64,000 nt of DNA, from contig NZ_MTSE01000007.1 of the NCBI RefSeq assembly GCF_002154225.1, positions 186,001-250,000 of the forward strand. Reading direction: 5' to 3'. Shown here piece by piece: positions 18,548 to 28,310 of this stretch (the first letter of the stretch is position 1; every line of letters starts with the position of its first letter). This DNA is from Hymenobacter crusticola (lineage in GTDB: Bacteria > Bacteroidota > Bacteroidia > Cytophagales > Hymenobacteraceae). The position numbers and the translations under genes were made by a program. The notes below the pieces were generated by a model, which was given only the letters and a program-made list of their open reading frames with translations, searched no databases and was not told where the DNA came from.

Positions 18548-19615
18548 ATGCAGTTGCTTTTTATTGTGCCTTACCCGCCTGGCAAAGCGCCTTCTCAGCG
18601 CTTCCGGTTCGAGCAGTACCTTGACTTCTTAACCAAAGCCGGGCACACGTGGCACATGGCCCCGTTTATTTCTGATGCAACCTGGGGCATCTTGTACAAG
18701 CCGGGGCATACGCTTGCCAAAGCTAGAGGCATACTTGCCGGCTTTGGCCGACGCTTTTTACTGATGGCTACTGCTGCCAAGTACGATTACATATTTATTC
18801 ACCGGGAAGCATCACCAATCGGCCCACCTATCTTTGAATGGATCATAGCAAAGATTCTGCGGAAAAAAATTATCTACGATTTCGACGACGCTATTTGGAT
18901 TCCCAATACATCTGAGGCGAATAAGCTCGTGGCTGGGGTGAAATGGCATCAGAAAGTAGGTAGCATCTGCCGCTGGGCATATAAAGTAAGCTGCGGCAAT
19001 GCTTATTTGCAGACGTATGCCAAAAGGTTCAACTCGCAGGCTATTGTCAACCCAACCACAATTGACACGGTCAACCTGCATAACCAGGTAAAAAATCAGA
19101 CGCAGTCAGGCAGGTTTGTTATCGGGTGGACGGGTACGCACTCCACTCTACGCTACATCGAGCAAGTAGTACCGGTACTAACGAAGCTTGAACAAGAATA
19201 CGATTTTGAATTTCGCGTCATTTCCAATCAACCACCCCAATTACCTCTCAAGTCACTCGTGTACCAGCCGTGGCGAAAAGACACGGAAATAGCCGACTTG
19301 CTGGCTTTCAATGTAGGCTTGATGCCCTTAGAAGATGATGCTTGGGCAAATGGAAAATGCGCCTTCAAAGCACTGCAATACATGGCACTCGGCGTTCCGG
19401 CGCTTGTGTCGCCCGTTGGTATGAACACAGAAGTCGTAACAGAGGGAGTAAACGGCTATGTGTGTGCCACGCCTGCCGAATGGGAAACGGCGTTACGTGC
19501 CCTGCTGCAAGATGCATCCCTGCGCCAGCACCTAGGGCAGGCTGCCCGCGCAACCGTGGAAGCGCGCTATTCTGTAACGGCCAACCGAGGAGTATTTCTC
19601 AGCCTGTTCAGCTGA
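18548..19615 (+). CDS. GT4-like glycosyltransferase
   Basis: A 355-residue GT-B-like protein starting MQLLFIVPYPPG. It has KIIYDFDDAIW in the middle, then IGWTGTHSTLRY at the beginning of the donor domain. Instead of the usual E-x7-E it has a GKCAFKALQYMA segment followed by GVPALVSPVG, a variant seen in a Bacteroidota branch of GT4. I chose the ATG at 18548; an upstream in-frame ATG at 18371 would overlap the divergent aminotransferase start and adds low-complexity sequence. The 3' end overlaps the opposing membrane-protein gene by 49 bases. Confidence 0.8.
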   Translation: MQLLFIVPYPPGKAPSQRFRFEQYLDFLTKAGHTWHMAPFISDATWGILYKPGHTLAKARGILAGFGRRFLLMATAAKYDYIFIHREASPIGPPIFEWIIAKILRKKIIYDFDDAIWIPNTSEANKLVAGVKWHQKVGSICRWAYKVSCGNAYLQTYAKRFNSQAIVNPTTIDTVNLHNQVKNQTQSGRFVIGWTGTHSTLRYIEQVVPVLTKLEQEYDFEFRVISNQPPQLPLKSLVYQPWRKDTEIADLLAFNVGLMPLEDDAWANGKCAFKALQYMALGVPALVSPVGMNTEVVTEGVNGYVCATPAEWETALRALLQDASLRQHLGQAARATVEARYSVTANRGVFLSLFS

Positions 19616-20931
19616 GGCCTTTTGGGCTTCTTTGGTACGGCAGCCTTATACTGCATAATGTAAAGGGCCGATAAGTAAAAGGGCATTAACGGAATCTTAT
19701 AACGCACCAACGTACCAAAGTTGCCGCTATTAGTGCCTACCCCCACTGCTAATACAATAGAGAAAAGAAAGCAAAACGTCAGAATAGGTTGAGAAGCGAT
19801 GAGTTTTAAACTTTTAAGTATACCTGTCCGGTAGAATAGCTTTATTGTTAAATACAGGAACAAAGTGGCCTCCAGTGCCGACAGCAGCATGACTGGGTTG
19901 CGCGCTTCAAACAAGAAAGGACGAAATAAACTGACAACTACCGCTTGTGGCGCTACTTTAACCATGGAGCCGATAGAACCGTCGAACGTACCAATGTTAT
20001 AAGCCGAGCCTGTAGCAACCTGCGAGGTCAGATAGGTACTATTGATTCGAGTCCGCTCGCCAATTTTATCTACGTCGTACTTATCATCGCCCGCCGTTAG
20101 TTTGGTAGTGCCTAGAAGCGCAGTGGCACCACCTAAAACCAAGAAGAACGGCTTAAGCAGCATGCGTACGCTAGCGGAACGGATACGCTGGTTATTTTCA
20201 TTGAACACCCAGAGCAATGCTGGCGGTAAAAAGGATAACAGAATGTAAACTTTAACCGAGACAAGGACATAAGCTCCTAGAGCGCCCAGTACACCAGCAA
20301 ATAGGATGTTTTTCTTCTCGATGGTGGCATGGTAAAAGCCGTAAAAGGTCCAGCCTAGTGCTCCAACACATAGGGAGTCTTTCATCAAGCCAGAACCCCA
20401 GAAAAAAACGGAGGGAAGAAAAAATACGGCTAATGCTAGCTTTTGATAAGCTAAGGGAAAAATACGGACAAATGTGATGTAGGTAGCCCACATGCCTGTA
20501 AAACTCAAGGCCGCAAACATCAACCCGATTACCGCATAGGTGCAGAAAGAGAAAATAGCAAAAAAGCCGGCCACACGCACAACAAAGTATTCGGTAGAGG
20601 AACCGTACCAGTACATCTGCGCAATGTAGCGCGTTAATTCAGGGTCGAATTTGGTGTTGTCGCCGAAAATGAGTTTCAGACCAACAGATGCAGAGTCGCT
20701 GAATGCTTGATAAACGACTTTGGTATGAGCGAAATAGTTAAACGTATCTCCACCACCGTAGTAAAACTGATAAATCAAACCTAGGCCAAGAGCACCGACG
20801 AACTTGGCAGTGAGTGCAGGGATAAAATACTTTTTCGTGAATTTATTCGTCACTTTTTTCCGTACGGCGAAGGCAATGCCGTAGAAGAGCAACAAGTAAA
20901 TGGGCGTAAGAAAAAGGTCCTTTAATTCCAT
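19567..20931 (-). CDS. Polytopic membrane protein, Wzy-like candidate
   Basis: A 454-residue protein with about ten hydrophobic segments. After the second, the loop YGGGDTFNYF is notable; near the C-terminus is GNFGTLVRYKIPLMPF, the Arg-and-Pro loop type seen in O-antigen polymerases and related membrane proteins. I do not recognise a named family with certainty. Position at the end of a polysaccharide locus suggests polymerisation or lipid-linked sugar handling, an inference from context. It is 21 bases upstream of, and on the same strand as, the TPR gene that it follows, so they are probably co-transcribed. Confidence 0.7.
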   Translation of the reverse strand: MELKDLFLTPIYLLLFYGIAFAVRKKVTNKFTKKYFIPALTAKFVGALGLGLIYQFYYGGGDTFNYFAHTKVVYQAFSDSASVGLKLIFGDNTKFDPELTRYIAQMYWYGSSTEYFVVRVAGFFAIFSFCTYAVIGLMFAALSFTGMWATYITFVRIFPLAYQKLALAVFFLPSVFFWGSGLMKDSLCVGALGWTFYGFYHATIEKKNILFAGVLGALGAYVLVSVKVYILLSFLPPALLWVFNENNQRIRSASVRMLLKPFFLVLGGATALLGTTKLTAGDDKYDVDKIGERTRINSTYLTSQVATGSAYNIGTFDGSIGSMVKVAPQAVVVSLFRPFLFEARNPVMLLSALEATLFLYLTIKLFYRTGILKSLKLIASQPILTFCFLFSIVLAVGVGTNSGNFGTLVRYKIPLMPFYLSALYIMQYKAAVPKKPKRPQLNRLRNTPRLAVTE

Positions 20932-20952
20932 ACAACAGCACGTAGCGCCCGC

Positions 20953-22197
20953 TTACTTTTTATTTTTCTTGAGGTAGGCCTTCGCCTCTTTGTATTGCTC
21001 TAGGTCGTGGTCGGCGTGGTCTACTACGGCTTGGTAATAGCGCCGCGCTCCTGTTTTATCTTTCTCCCGTTCGGCAAGGCGAGCTAGGTTGAGGTTAGAA
21101 TAGAGGTAAAAGCCGCCAGCAGTGTCATTGGTGCTTTCGGCAAAAACAATGCAGCGTTGGTAATAGTCCTTTGCTTTCACAAGGTCTTTGTACTTGTTCT
21201 GCATCAGCCATCCTAGAAAGTAAGTGGCATAACGGCCACTGATGCCTTCGTAGCCTGGCAAGCCGCGGTTTAGCTTGTCCAGAATCTCGTTGCTTACCCG
21301 TTCACATTCGCGAAACTCGCCGTTATTGAAGCACAACAAATCGTAAAAGCGCTGGAAGTACGCATTGTCGGGGTAATGCGTAGCTAGGTAGCGCGAGATA
21401 GGCATGGCCAGCGCCGGGTTGTTTTCTTCGTTATTGAGAATACGCATCAGGAAAGTCTTGGCTTCCAGCCCAACGTAAAACCCATTATCCGCCACATTGC
21501 GCAGCTGCTGAATACCTAGCTGCTTGTTCCCTTTAGGGAAGAACAGCAATACCGGCTTGAGCAACGGATAGTTTTCTGGAATCCAAACGGCGTAATAATT
21601 GAAAAGCGCCTGCCCGAACAGGAATTCTGGGCTGAGGCCGTTGGCTTCCTTGCTCTTATCTAGGTAATCGAGTGATTTTTTGCTGTTGACGGTGGCCTTG
21701 CGCCAGTCCTTGCGTTCCGCGTGCAAGCGGGCACTGAACCCATAAGCGGCGGCTAGGAAAAAACAGGCTTCGTAATTCTTATGATCGGCTTCGTAAAGCT
21801 TCTCTCCATTCACGATGGCTGTATCCATGTAGGCGAAAAAGATGTTGTCGTACTGCTTCGTCTGCACGTTGCTCGGCACAATTTTCCACCAAGTGCTTAG
21901 GCCGAGCAGAAAGTACGGCATAGGATGATGTGAGTAGCGCCGACGCAACGAGCGAAACTGCTTTTCTGCCTTGTCGAACTTAAAGTTGTAGAGGTTCTGT
22001 ACGGCCCCATCCAACTCCGTTTGAATGTCTTTGTCTAGCAGCAACCACCCTTTTGTGTCGATAGCGCCCGGCATCACATCTACATTCTCGACCTCAATAT
22101 TGCGCATGGGCGCTTTTTTGGCCGTGTCGGGCTGTTGTGCCAAGGCAGGAATGGACAACAAAGCCAGGAAGAAGACGAAGAAGTTTTTTTGGAGCAT
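20953..22197 (-). CDS. Exported TPR-repeat protein
   Basis: A 414-residue protein beginning with a signal peptide (FFVFFLALLSIPALAQ). The rest is helical: a segment YNFKFDKAEKQFRSL near residue 70 and C-terminal repeats such as AKDYYQRCIVF and GARRYYQAVVD look like degenerate TPRs, probably a periplasmic scaffold. I start at the ATG at 22197 so the signal peptide is N-terminal; an ATG at 22227 would put ten residues before it. It lies just upstream of the Wzy-like membrane gene. No enzyme motif is visible. Confidence 0.75.
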   Translation of the reverse strand: MLQKNFFVFFLALLSIPALAQQPDTAKKAPMRNIEVENVDVMPGAIDTKGWLLLDKDIQTELDGAVQNLYNFKFDKAEKQFRSLRRRYSHHPMPYFLLGLSTWWKIVPSNVQTKQYDNIFFAYMDTAIVNGEKLYEADHKNYEACFFLAAAYGFSARLHAERKDWRKATVNSKKSLDYLDKSKEANGLSPEFLFGQALFNYYAVWIPENYPLLKPVLLFFPKGNKQLGIQQLRNVADNGFYVGLEAKTFLMRILNNEENNPALAMPISRYLATHYPDNAYFQRFYDLLCFNNGEFRECERVSNEILDKLNRGLPGYEGISGRYATYFLGWLMQNKYKDLVKAKDYYQRCIVFAESTNDTAGGFYLYSNLNLARLAEREKDKTGARRYYQAVVDHADHDLEQYKEAKAYLKKNKK

Positions 22198-22307
22198 GGA
22201 GGCGTCTAATTGCGGCCGAACAAGCAACCTTAGCTGCGCGTAAGCCGCCTAACAGAAAGGCTAAAGTATGGCTTTTATCCTAGTATTGAAGTAGTAGACG
22301 AACGAGA

Positions 22308-23222
22308 ATGGACCTTTTACGCACCTTGTGTCAGATCGCCGCGCCTTCTGGCAACGAAGCACCCCTGACCAACTTTTTGTTGCAGTATATACGTGAGCAG
22401 CAGGCAAGTTGGAAAGCCGAACCGAAAATAGTGTATGATGAGCGTTTTCAGGATTGCATAATACTCGTTTTCGGTAAGCCCCGGACGGCTGTTTTTGCCC
22501 ACCTCGATAGCATTGGGTTCACGGTGCGCTACGGGCGCCAACTTGTGTGTATTGGTGGTCCGCGCACAGAGCCTGGCTACCGGTTGGTGGGCCAAGATGG
22601 GCACGGGCCCGTGGAGTGTACTCTTACTGTAGAAAGGCAAACCGGTGAGCTAGGTTATGAGTTCACCCGCGATATTGAACGCGGTACGGAGCTCACCTTT
22701 TACTGCGATTTTCGCGAAACGGCGGATACGGTGCAGTCCTGCTACCTCGACAATCGCCTGGGGGTGTGGAATGCCCTGCGCCTGGCCGAAACGCTCACCG
22801 ATGGCATCATTGCGTTTGGCTGTTGGGAAGAGCACGGTGGTGGCTCGGTGGCTTACCTAGCGAAGTACATCTACGAAGAATATGGGGTACGGCAGGCCCT
22901 TATCTCGGATATTACTTGGGTAACCGAGGGAGTACGCCCCGGCGCTGGGGTCGCAATTTCACTTCGCGACTCGCTCATTCCACGGCGCTCCTACGTCGAC
23001 CGGATTCGCGCTATTGCTGGAGCTTCGGGTATTCCGCATCAGTTGGAAGTAGAAGGTGGGGGCGGTTCCGACGCCAAGGAGCTTCAGCACAGCGCGTACC
23101 CCTGGGATTGGTGCTTCGTGGGTGCTCCGGAAGACAACGTCCACTCTCCCGACGAAATAGTGGACAAACGGGACATTGCCAGTATGCTTGCTTTATATCA
23201 GGTGTTAATGCGAGAATTATAG
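22308..23222 (+). CDS. M42-like metallo-aminopeptidase
   Basis: A 304-residue protein with the order of metal ligands seen in M42/M20-like aminopeptidases: AHLDSIGF near residue 64, a central YLDNRLG Asp, the EE pair in CWEEHGGG, an Asp in ISDITWV, and a C-terminal HSPDE His. It also has the N-terminal IAAPSGNE motif typical of this fold. It is shorter than the usual M42 of about 340-360 residues, and some loops appear trimmed. It should be a cytosolic dinuclear metal peptidase. It stands alone between divergent and unrelated neighbours. Confidence 0.8.
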   Translation: MDLLRTLCQIAAPSGNEAPLTNFLLQYIREQQASWKAEPKIVYDERFQDCIILVFGKPRTAVFAHLDSIGFTVRYGRQLVCIGGPRTEPGYRLVGQDGHGPVECTLTVERQTGELGYEFTRDIERGTELTFYCDFRETADTVQSCYLDNRLGVWNALRLAETLTDGIIAFGCWEEHGGGSVAYLAKYIYEEYGVRQALISDITWVTEGVRPGAGVAISLRDSLIPRRSYVDRIRAIAGASGIPHQLEVEGGGGSDAKELQHSAYPWDWCFVGAPEDNVHSPDEIVDKRDIASMLALYQVLMREL

Positions 23223-23399
23223 CCTGCTTGGCCGGGCGTAGCAGCACAAAGCTAGGTGCCACGACGAAGAATCTGGAAGGCAGCTCAAAAAGGCTGAAAG
23301 TAGTTGGGTAGTAGGGGGTTGACATTGCGGTTAAAAGGTCTATTTTACCAGCCTCAACCCATTCTTCTCCAAACTCCCACCTTCTTACTTTCAGCGCTT

Positions 23400-25640
23400 A
23401 TGATGAGTATTCTCTACGTTGCGCCGGCGCTTGGCGTGCTGGCCTTGCTTTACACGTGGCTTCGGGCGGGCTGGGTGGCCCGGCAAGACGCTGGCAATGA
23501 GCACATGCAAACCATTGCCGGCTACATCGCCGATGGAGCTATTGCTTTCCTTAGGGCCGAATACCGCATTTTGGCGTTGTTTGCCCTTATTGCGTGCGCT
23601 TTTTTAGGATATCTAGGTAGCACCGGCGAAAAATCCAGCCCCATCATTGTCATTGCATTTCTTATTGGCGCTGTATTCTCTGCCTTAGCCGGTTTCATCG
23701 GGATGAAAATTGCCACGAAGGCTAACGTGCGCACAGCTCAAGCAGCCCGCACGAGCTTGGCGCAGGCATTGAACGTGTCGTTTTCGGGCGGATCGGTGAT
23801 GGGCATGGGCGTGGCCGGTTTGGCAGTACTGGGGCTAGGTTCTCTGTTCATTGTGTTCTACAACTTGTTTGTGGTCAACGTAGGAGCGGGGGCCAATGGC
23901 ATCGAGATGGAAAAGGCGCTGGAAGTGCTGACGGGTTTTTCGTTGGGCGCCGAGAGCATTGCTTTGTTTGCGCGCGTAGGAGGTGGTATTTACACCAAAG
24001 CTGCCGACGTAGGCGCCGACCTTGTGGGCAAAGTGGAAGCCGGCATTCCCGAAGATGATCCGCGCAACCCGGCCACTATTGCCGATAACGTAGGCGACAA
24101 CGTAGGCGACGTAGCCGGTATGGGTGCCGACCTGTTTGGGTCCTATGTGGCAACTATTTTGGCGACCATGGTGCTCGGGCGTGAAGTGGTAGCCGTCGGC
24201 GACAAGTTCAACGGGTTATCGCCCATCTTGTTGCCAATGGTCATAGCTGGTGTTGGCATCATCTCCTCCCTAATTGGCGTGCTGATGGTGCGGGTAAAGG
24301 AGGGTGGCAACGTGCAAGCGGCGCTGAATTTTGGCAACTACGTTTCGGTGCTGCTTACGGCGGCTTCGTCCTTCTTTTTGGTGCGCTGGATGTTGCCCCC
24401 CGGCGACCTGATCATCGGGCGGTCTGGGGCCGTGCCTTTCACGTCGCTCGACGTCTTTTACGCCATCATTGTTGGGCTGATCGTTGGGACGCTGATGAGC
24501 ATTATCACCGAGTATTACACCGCCATGGGCAAGCGGCCCGTGCTGAGCATTGTGCGGCAAAGCAGCACTGGACACGCTACGACGGTCATCGGGGGGCTAG
24601 CTGTGGGCATGGAATCGACGGTGCTGCCGATTCTGGTGCTAGCCGCTGGCATTATTCTATCGTTTCAGTTTGCTGGGCTTTATGGGGTAGCCATTGCTGC
24701 CGCGGGCATGATGGCTACGACAGCCATGCAACTCGCCATTGATGCTTTTGGACCCATTGCCGATAACGCTGGCGGCATTGCCGAAATGAGTGAGTTGCCT
24801 AAAGAGGTGCGCGAGCGAACCGACATTCTGGACGCCGTTGGCAACACCACCGCTGCTACGGGAAAAGGCTTCGCTATTGCCTCCGCGGCCCTTACTTCCC
24901 TAGCTCTGTTTGCGGCCTTTATGGGCACGGCCAATATTGCGCGCATCGATATCAGCAACGCACGCGTATTGGCGGGCTTGTTTGTGGGGGCCATGATTCC
25001 TTTCATCTTCTCGGCTCTCGCTATTTCGGCGGTGGGGCGCGCAGCCATGGCCATGGTGCAGGAAGTACGCCGGCAGTTTCGCGAAATTCCGGGCATCATG
25101 GAGGGAACCGGCCGACCGGAGTACGAGAAGTGCGTGGCTATTTCGACGCAGGCCGCTATTCGAGAGATGATGCTGCCAGGCGCTATTGCGCTCGTCGTGC
25201 CGATTATTATTGGCTTCACGATGGGCCCCGAAGTGCTAGGTGGAACGCTGGCCGGCGTAACGGTGTCGGGCGTGCTCATGGCTATGTTCCAAAGCAACGC
25301 GGGTGGCGCCTGGGATAACGCCAAGAAGTCGTTTGAAAAAGGCGTGCTGATTGATGGGAAGATGGAATACAAAGGGTCCGACGCGCACAAAGCCTCCGTC
25401 ACTGGCGACACCGTCGGCGACCCCTTCAAGGACACGTCGGGCCCTTCTATGAATATTCTGATCAAGCTGATGTCTATCGTGTCGCTGGTAATCGCCCCGC
25501 ATATTGCCGCGCCCGATAAAGCCATGGCGCCAGTGCCAACGCATCAAACACAGCAGTGGGCCGCAACTAATTCTCTTCCGGCGCCAGCCCCAGTGGAGCT
25601 AGCAAAAAGGCAGGCCGCTACGCAACTGCTACTGCGTTGA
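23400..25640 (+). CDS. hppA: Membrane-bound ion-translocating pyrophosphatase
   Basis: A 746-residue protein with about sixteen hydrophobic helices that couples PPi hydrolysis to H+ or Na+ pumping. It shows the signature block with [11 protein letters not shown] and then [12 protein letters not shown], and the later [14 protein letters not shown] block, all pyrophosphate-site residues. In the [10 protein letters not shown] motif the position that separates subfamilies is Ala, not Lys, which is the K+-dependent type; many of these pump Na+. The start ATG at 23400 begins the first helix. A 40-residue Ala/Pro-rich tail after the last helix is unusual. A terminator follows. Confidence 0.93.
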   Translation: MMSILYVAPALGVLALLYTWLRAGWVARQDAGNEHMQTIAGYIADGAIAFLRAEYRILALFALIACAFLGYLGSTGEKSSPIIVIAFLIGAVFSALAGFIGMKIATKANVRTAQAARTSLAQALNVSFSGGSVMGMGVAGLAVLGLGSLFIVFYNLFVVNVGAGANGIEMEKALEVLTGFSLGAESIALFARVGGGIYTKAADVGADLVGKVEAGIPEDDPRNPATIADNVGDNVGDVAGMGADLFGSYVATILATMVLGREVVAVGDKFNGLSPILLPMVIAGVGIISSLIGVLMVRVKEGGNVQAALNFGNYVSVLLTAASSFFLVRWMLPPGDLIIGRSGAVPFTSLDVFYAIIVGLIVGTLMSIITEYYTAMGKRPVLSIVRQSSTGHATTVIGGLAVGMESTVLPILVLAAGIILSFQFAGLYGVAIAAAGMMATTAMQLAIDAFGPIADNAGGIAEMSELPKEVRERTDILDAVGNTTAATGKGFAIASAALTSLALFAAFMGTANIARIDISNARVLAGLFVGAMIPFIFSALAISAVGRAAMAMVQEVRRQFREIPGIMEGTGRPEYEKCVAISTQAAIREMMLPGAIALVVPIIIGFTMGPEVLGGTLAGVTVSGVLMAMFQSNAGGAWDNAKKSFEKGVLIDGKMEYKGSDAHKASVTGDTVGDPFKDTSGPSMNILIKLMSIVSLVIAPHIAAPDKAMAPVPTHQTQQWAATNSLPAPAPVELAKRQAATQLLLR

Positions 25641-25680
25641 AGCACGGCCTAGGTACTATTACCTAGCTTTGTGGCTGCTA

Positions 25681-25716
25681 AAGCTGCTCCTCCGCACCGG
25701 AGGGGCAGCTTTTTTG
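25681..25716 (+). terminator. Intrinsic terminator after hppA
   Basis: A 14-bp stem (one G-U pair) with a 4-5 base loop ends in a run of six T. It lies 40 bases after the hppA stop and before the hpt promoter box. Confidence 0.8.
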
Positions 25717-25719
25717 TAC

Positions 25720-25727
25720 TACCTTTG
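25720..25727 (+). promoter_or_regulatory. Candidate -7 promoter box for hpt
   Basis: TACCTTTG fits TAnnTTTG and lies directly after the hppA terminator and 33 bases before the hpt ATG. A -33 element is not obvious because the terminator occupies that space. Confidence 0.4.
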
Positions 25728-25760
25728 ACGTCTTCATTACCAGAGCTCAACCAAACCCGG

Positions 25761-26300
25761 ATGTCGCCGTCTACTATCTCACTGCACGACAAGCAATTCA
25801 CTCCTTACTTGCCGGCTACTCAAATACTAGGTGCGGTGCGTACGATTGCGACGCGCCTCAACCAAGATTACGCTGGGCAGCGTCCGTTATTTTTGGTGGT
25901 TCTGAACGGCTCCTTCATGTTTGCCGCCGACTTAATGAAGGAAATGACCATTGAGTGCGAAGTAACCTTCATCCGGGTAGCTTCTTACCAAGGCACTACC
26001 AGCAGCGGCGAAGTAAAGGAAATCATGGGCTTGCAGGAAGAAATAGCTGGTCGCCACCTGATTATTGTCGAGGATATCGTTGATACAGGGCACACCATGC
26101 AAGAGTTGCTGCAACAATTGCAAGCCAAGCAACCTGCCTCATTGGAAGTCGCCACCTTGTTCACGAAGCCCGAGTGCCTGCAGCATGAGCTAGCCCTGCG
26201 CTACATTGGCCTTGAGTTGCCCAACGAATTTATTGTTGGCTATGGCCTTGATTACGATGGGCTAGGCCGCAACTACCCCGATGTGTACAAGGTGTTGTAG
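25761..26300 (+). CDS. hpt: Hypoxanthine phosphoribosyltransferase
   Basis: A 179-residue purine salvage enzyme that converts hypoxanthine or guanine plus PRPP to IMP or GMP. It shows the flexible-loop and PRPP-loop motifs: VVLNGSFMFAADL near residue 48 and IIVEDIVDTGHTM near 101-113, and the C-terminal GYGLDYDGLGRNYPDVYKV base-binding segment. The ATG at 25761 gives the usual family length; upstream in-frame codons run through the hppA terminator and are not coding. It lies upstream of adk and obg, a common Bacteroidota order. Confidence 0.93.
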   Translation: MSPSTISLHDKQFTPYLPATQILGAVRTIATRLNQDYAGQRPLFLVVLNGSFMFAADLMKEMTIECEVTFIRVASYQGTTSSGEVKEIMGLQEEIAGRHLIIVEDIVDTGHTMQELLQQLQAKQPASLEVATLFTKPECLQHELALRYIGLELPNEFIVGYGLDYDGLGRNYPDVYKVL

Positions 26301-26406
26301 GGCAACATCGTACAGCACAACGCCCTCTTCGTAGAATTTTGATTGCGGTAGTTTTAGTATCTTTTCACAACCCAGCCCACTTTCTCTCGCGCAACGTTTT
26401 ACTATT

Positions 26407-27033
26407 ATGTTGAATATCGTGCTCTTCGGCCCTCCCGGTGCCGGTAAAGGAACGCAAAGCCAAAACCTGATTGCCCGCTACAACTTGGTGCATCTGTCGA
26501 CGGGTGATTTGCTGCGTTCCCAAATTGCGCAAGGGACCGAGCTAGGTCTGCGCGCCAAGCGCCTGATGGACGAAGGCTTACTAGTACCCGATGAAGTTGT
26601 CATTGGGATGATCGAAAGTCAGTTAGCAAACAACACCAAGGCCAACGGCTTCATCTTCGATGGCTTCCCCCGTACGGTGGCGCAAGCGGAAGCCCTTGAC
26701 GCGCTTACGCAGCGTTACGACACTGGCATTTCCTGCATGATTGCGCTGGAAGTGGCTGAGGAAGAGCTCGTAAAACGCCTGCTAGAGCGTGGCAAAACCA
26801 GCGGCCGCCCCGATGATCAGGACGAAACCAAAATTCGCCGCCGCGTGACGGTTTACAACACGGAAACCGCGCAAGTTGCTGGCTACTATGCAGAACAAGG
26901 GAAATTCCATTCGCTGAACGGCATTGGGGCTATCGATGAGATCTTCCAGCAAATCAGCGAGATTATCAACAAGCACCAGCCCACAACATCCGTTGCGGAC
27001 GGGCAACAAGCCACTGACGAAGTAAAAGCGTAA
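26407..27033 (+). CDS. adk: Adenylate kinase
   Basis: A 208-residue cytosolic enzyme interconverting ATP + AMP and 2 ADP. The P-loop GPPGAGKGT is at residues 8-16, followed by STGDLLR, the AMP-binding DGFPRTVAQAE segment, and the LID with RGKTSGRPDD. The LID has no cysteines, so it is the non-zinc type and short. The C-terminal 20 residues are an extra low-complexity tail. A 32-bp inverted repeat starts 24 bases after the stop. Confidence 0.95.
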   Translation: MLNIVLFGPPGAGKGTQSQNLIARYNLVHLSTGDLLRSQIAQGTELGLRAKRLMDEGLLVPDEVVIGMIESQLANNTKANGFIFDGFPRTVAQAEALDALTQRYDTGISCMIALEVAEEELVKRLLERGKTSGRPDDQDETKIRRRVTVYNTETAQVAGYYAEQGKFHSLNGIGAIDEIFQQISEIINKHQPTTSVADGQQATDEVKA

Positions 27034-27056
27034 CTTTGCGGCTATAACCGCATACA

Positions 27057-27156
27057 GCTGTCATCCTGACGAAGGAAGGACCTTATCACGTAAGAACGGT
27101 TGTTACCAACAACTCGTTTTCACCTGATAAGGTCCTTCCTTCGTCAGGATGACAGC
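27057..27156. repeat. 32-bp perfect inverted repeat (REP-like, GTC..C family)
   Basis: Arms at 27057-27088 and 27125-27156 are perfectly complementary, with a 36-base loop. The arm core (GTCATCCTGACGAAGG) is a variant of the same consensus as the elements at 56705 and 58624. There is no T-run after it and no transposase nearby, so it is a non-autonomous intergenic palindrome rather than a simple terminator or IS. Confidence 0.85.
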
Positions 27157-27311
27157 CGTTTTTAGCCTTGGCGGAAAAGCTAGGTCTGTCCTTCCGCGCA
27201 GGCGAGGTAAGCTGAGTTGTTCTGCCAGGCTCTGGCTTTTAACTCAGATCCTTCGCCTTATTGTCAAGGACTGCTTACAATCAACTCTCAACCTTCAACA
27301 CTTCCAAGAAA

Positions 27312-28304
27312 GTGGCTTCTAATAACTTCATTGACTACGTTAAAGTCTGCTGCCGCTCCGGGCGGGGCGGGGCAGGTTCGCACCACTTTTTTCGTGCCAA
27401 AGGGCTACCCAATGGTGGGCCTGATGGCGGCGACGGCGGCCGGGGAGGCCACATCATCCTAGAAGGCGACTCGCAACTCTGGACCTTGCTGCACTTGCAG
27501 TATCAGAAACACGTGATTGCCGGCCACGGTCAGGGCGGCGGCGAAAACCTGCGCAGTGGTGCCCAAGGAGAAGATGTGATTCTGCACGTGCCCCTCGGTA
27601 CCATTGCCCGCGATGCCGAAACAGGCGAGAAGAAAGTAGAAATAACCGAGCACGGCCAACGTGTAATTCTGACGCCTGGTGGCCGCGGTGGCCTTGGCAA
27701 CGACCATTTCAAAACGGCTACCAACCAAGCGCCGCAATACGCCCAACCCGGCGAGCCCGGTATTGAAGAATGGGTGGTATTGGAGCTGAAGCTACTGGCA
27801 GACGTCGGCTTAGTCGGCTTCCCGAACGCGGGCAAAAGTACACTGCTCTCGGTAGTATCGGCCGCTAAGCCAAAGATTGCCGACTACGCCTTTACCACGC
27901 TGGTGCCCAACCTAGGTGTGGTGGCCTACCGCGACTACAAGTCGTTTGTGATGGCCGATATTCCGGGCATCATCGAAGGGGCAGCAGAAGGCCGGGGCCT
28001 CGGTACGCGCTTTCTCAAGCACATTGAGCGCAACTCTATGCTTCTCTTCATGATTGCGGCTGACAGCGACGATATTGCCGCTGAGTATCAAGTGCTGATC
28101 AGTGAGCTAGAGCAGTTTAACCCAGAATTGCTGGAGAAACGCCGGGTACTCGCTATTACGAAGGCGGATCTGATCGACGACGAGTTAGAAGCCGAGATGC
28201 GAGTCACGCTGCCGGCGGATGTGCCGAGCGTCTTTATTTCTAGCCTGACTAATAAGAATATTCAGCCCCTAAAAGATATGATCTGGAAGGCGCTGCATGA
28301 GTAA
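27312..28304 (+). CDS. obg: Obg/CgtA GTPase
   Basis: A 330-residue ribosome-associated GTPase linked to 50S assembly and stress. The glycine-rich OBG domain runs from the start through [21 protein letters not shown] and the [11 protein letters not shown] motif to about residue 155. The G domain follows: G1 [10 protein letters not shown]3 DIPG, and G4 TKADL. The family start in this phylum is [11 protein letters not shown], so I chose the GTG at 27312; upstream in-frame codons reach into repeat sequence. It faces the convergent gene at 28311-28649 with 6 bases between stops. Confidence 0.94.
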   Translation: MASNNFIDYVKVCCRSGRGGAGSHHFFRAKGLPNGGPDGGDGGRGGHIILEGDSQLWTLLHLQYQKHVIAGHGQGGGENLRSGAQGEDVILHVPLGTIARDAETGEKKVEITEHGQRVILTPGGRGGLGNDHFKTATNQAPQYAQPGEPGIEEWVVLELKLLADVGLVGFPNAGKSTLLSVVSAAKPKIADYAFTTLVPNLGVVAYRDYKSFVMADIPGIIEGAAEGRGLGTRFLKHIERNSMLLFMIAADSDDIAAEYQVLISELEQFNPELLEKRRVLAITKADLIDDELEAEMRVTLPADVPSVFISSLTNKNIQPLKDMIWKALHE

Positions 28305-28310
28305 GGAAAC

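Noticed and set aside
22766-23311. Plus-strand 181-codon frame overlapping the M42-like gene
   Set aside because: Trp/Arg-rich translation with no domain; it overlaps a gene with clear metal ligands in another frame.
24680-25525. Long minus-strand open frame inside hppA
   Set aside because: Low-complexity, Ala/Ser/Thr-rich translation with no family pattern; the plus-strand frame carries all pyrophosphatase motifs, so this is a composition-driven shadow.
27057-27156. The perfect 32-bp inverted repeat as an insertion sequence
   Set aside because: The 36-base loop cannot encode a transposase and no target-site duplication is seen; it is better described as a palindromic repeat element.
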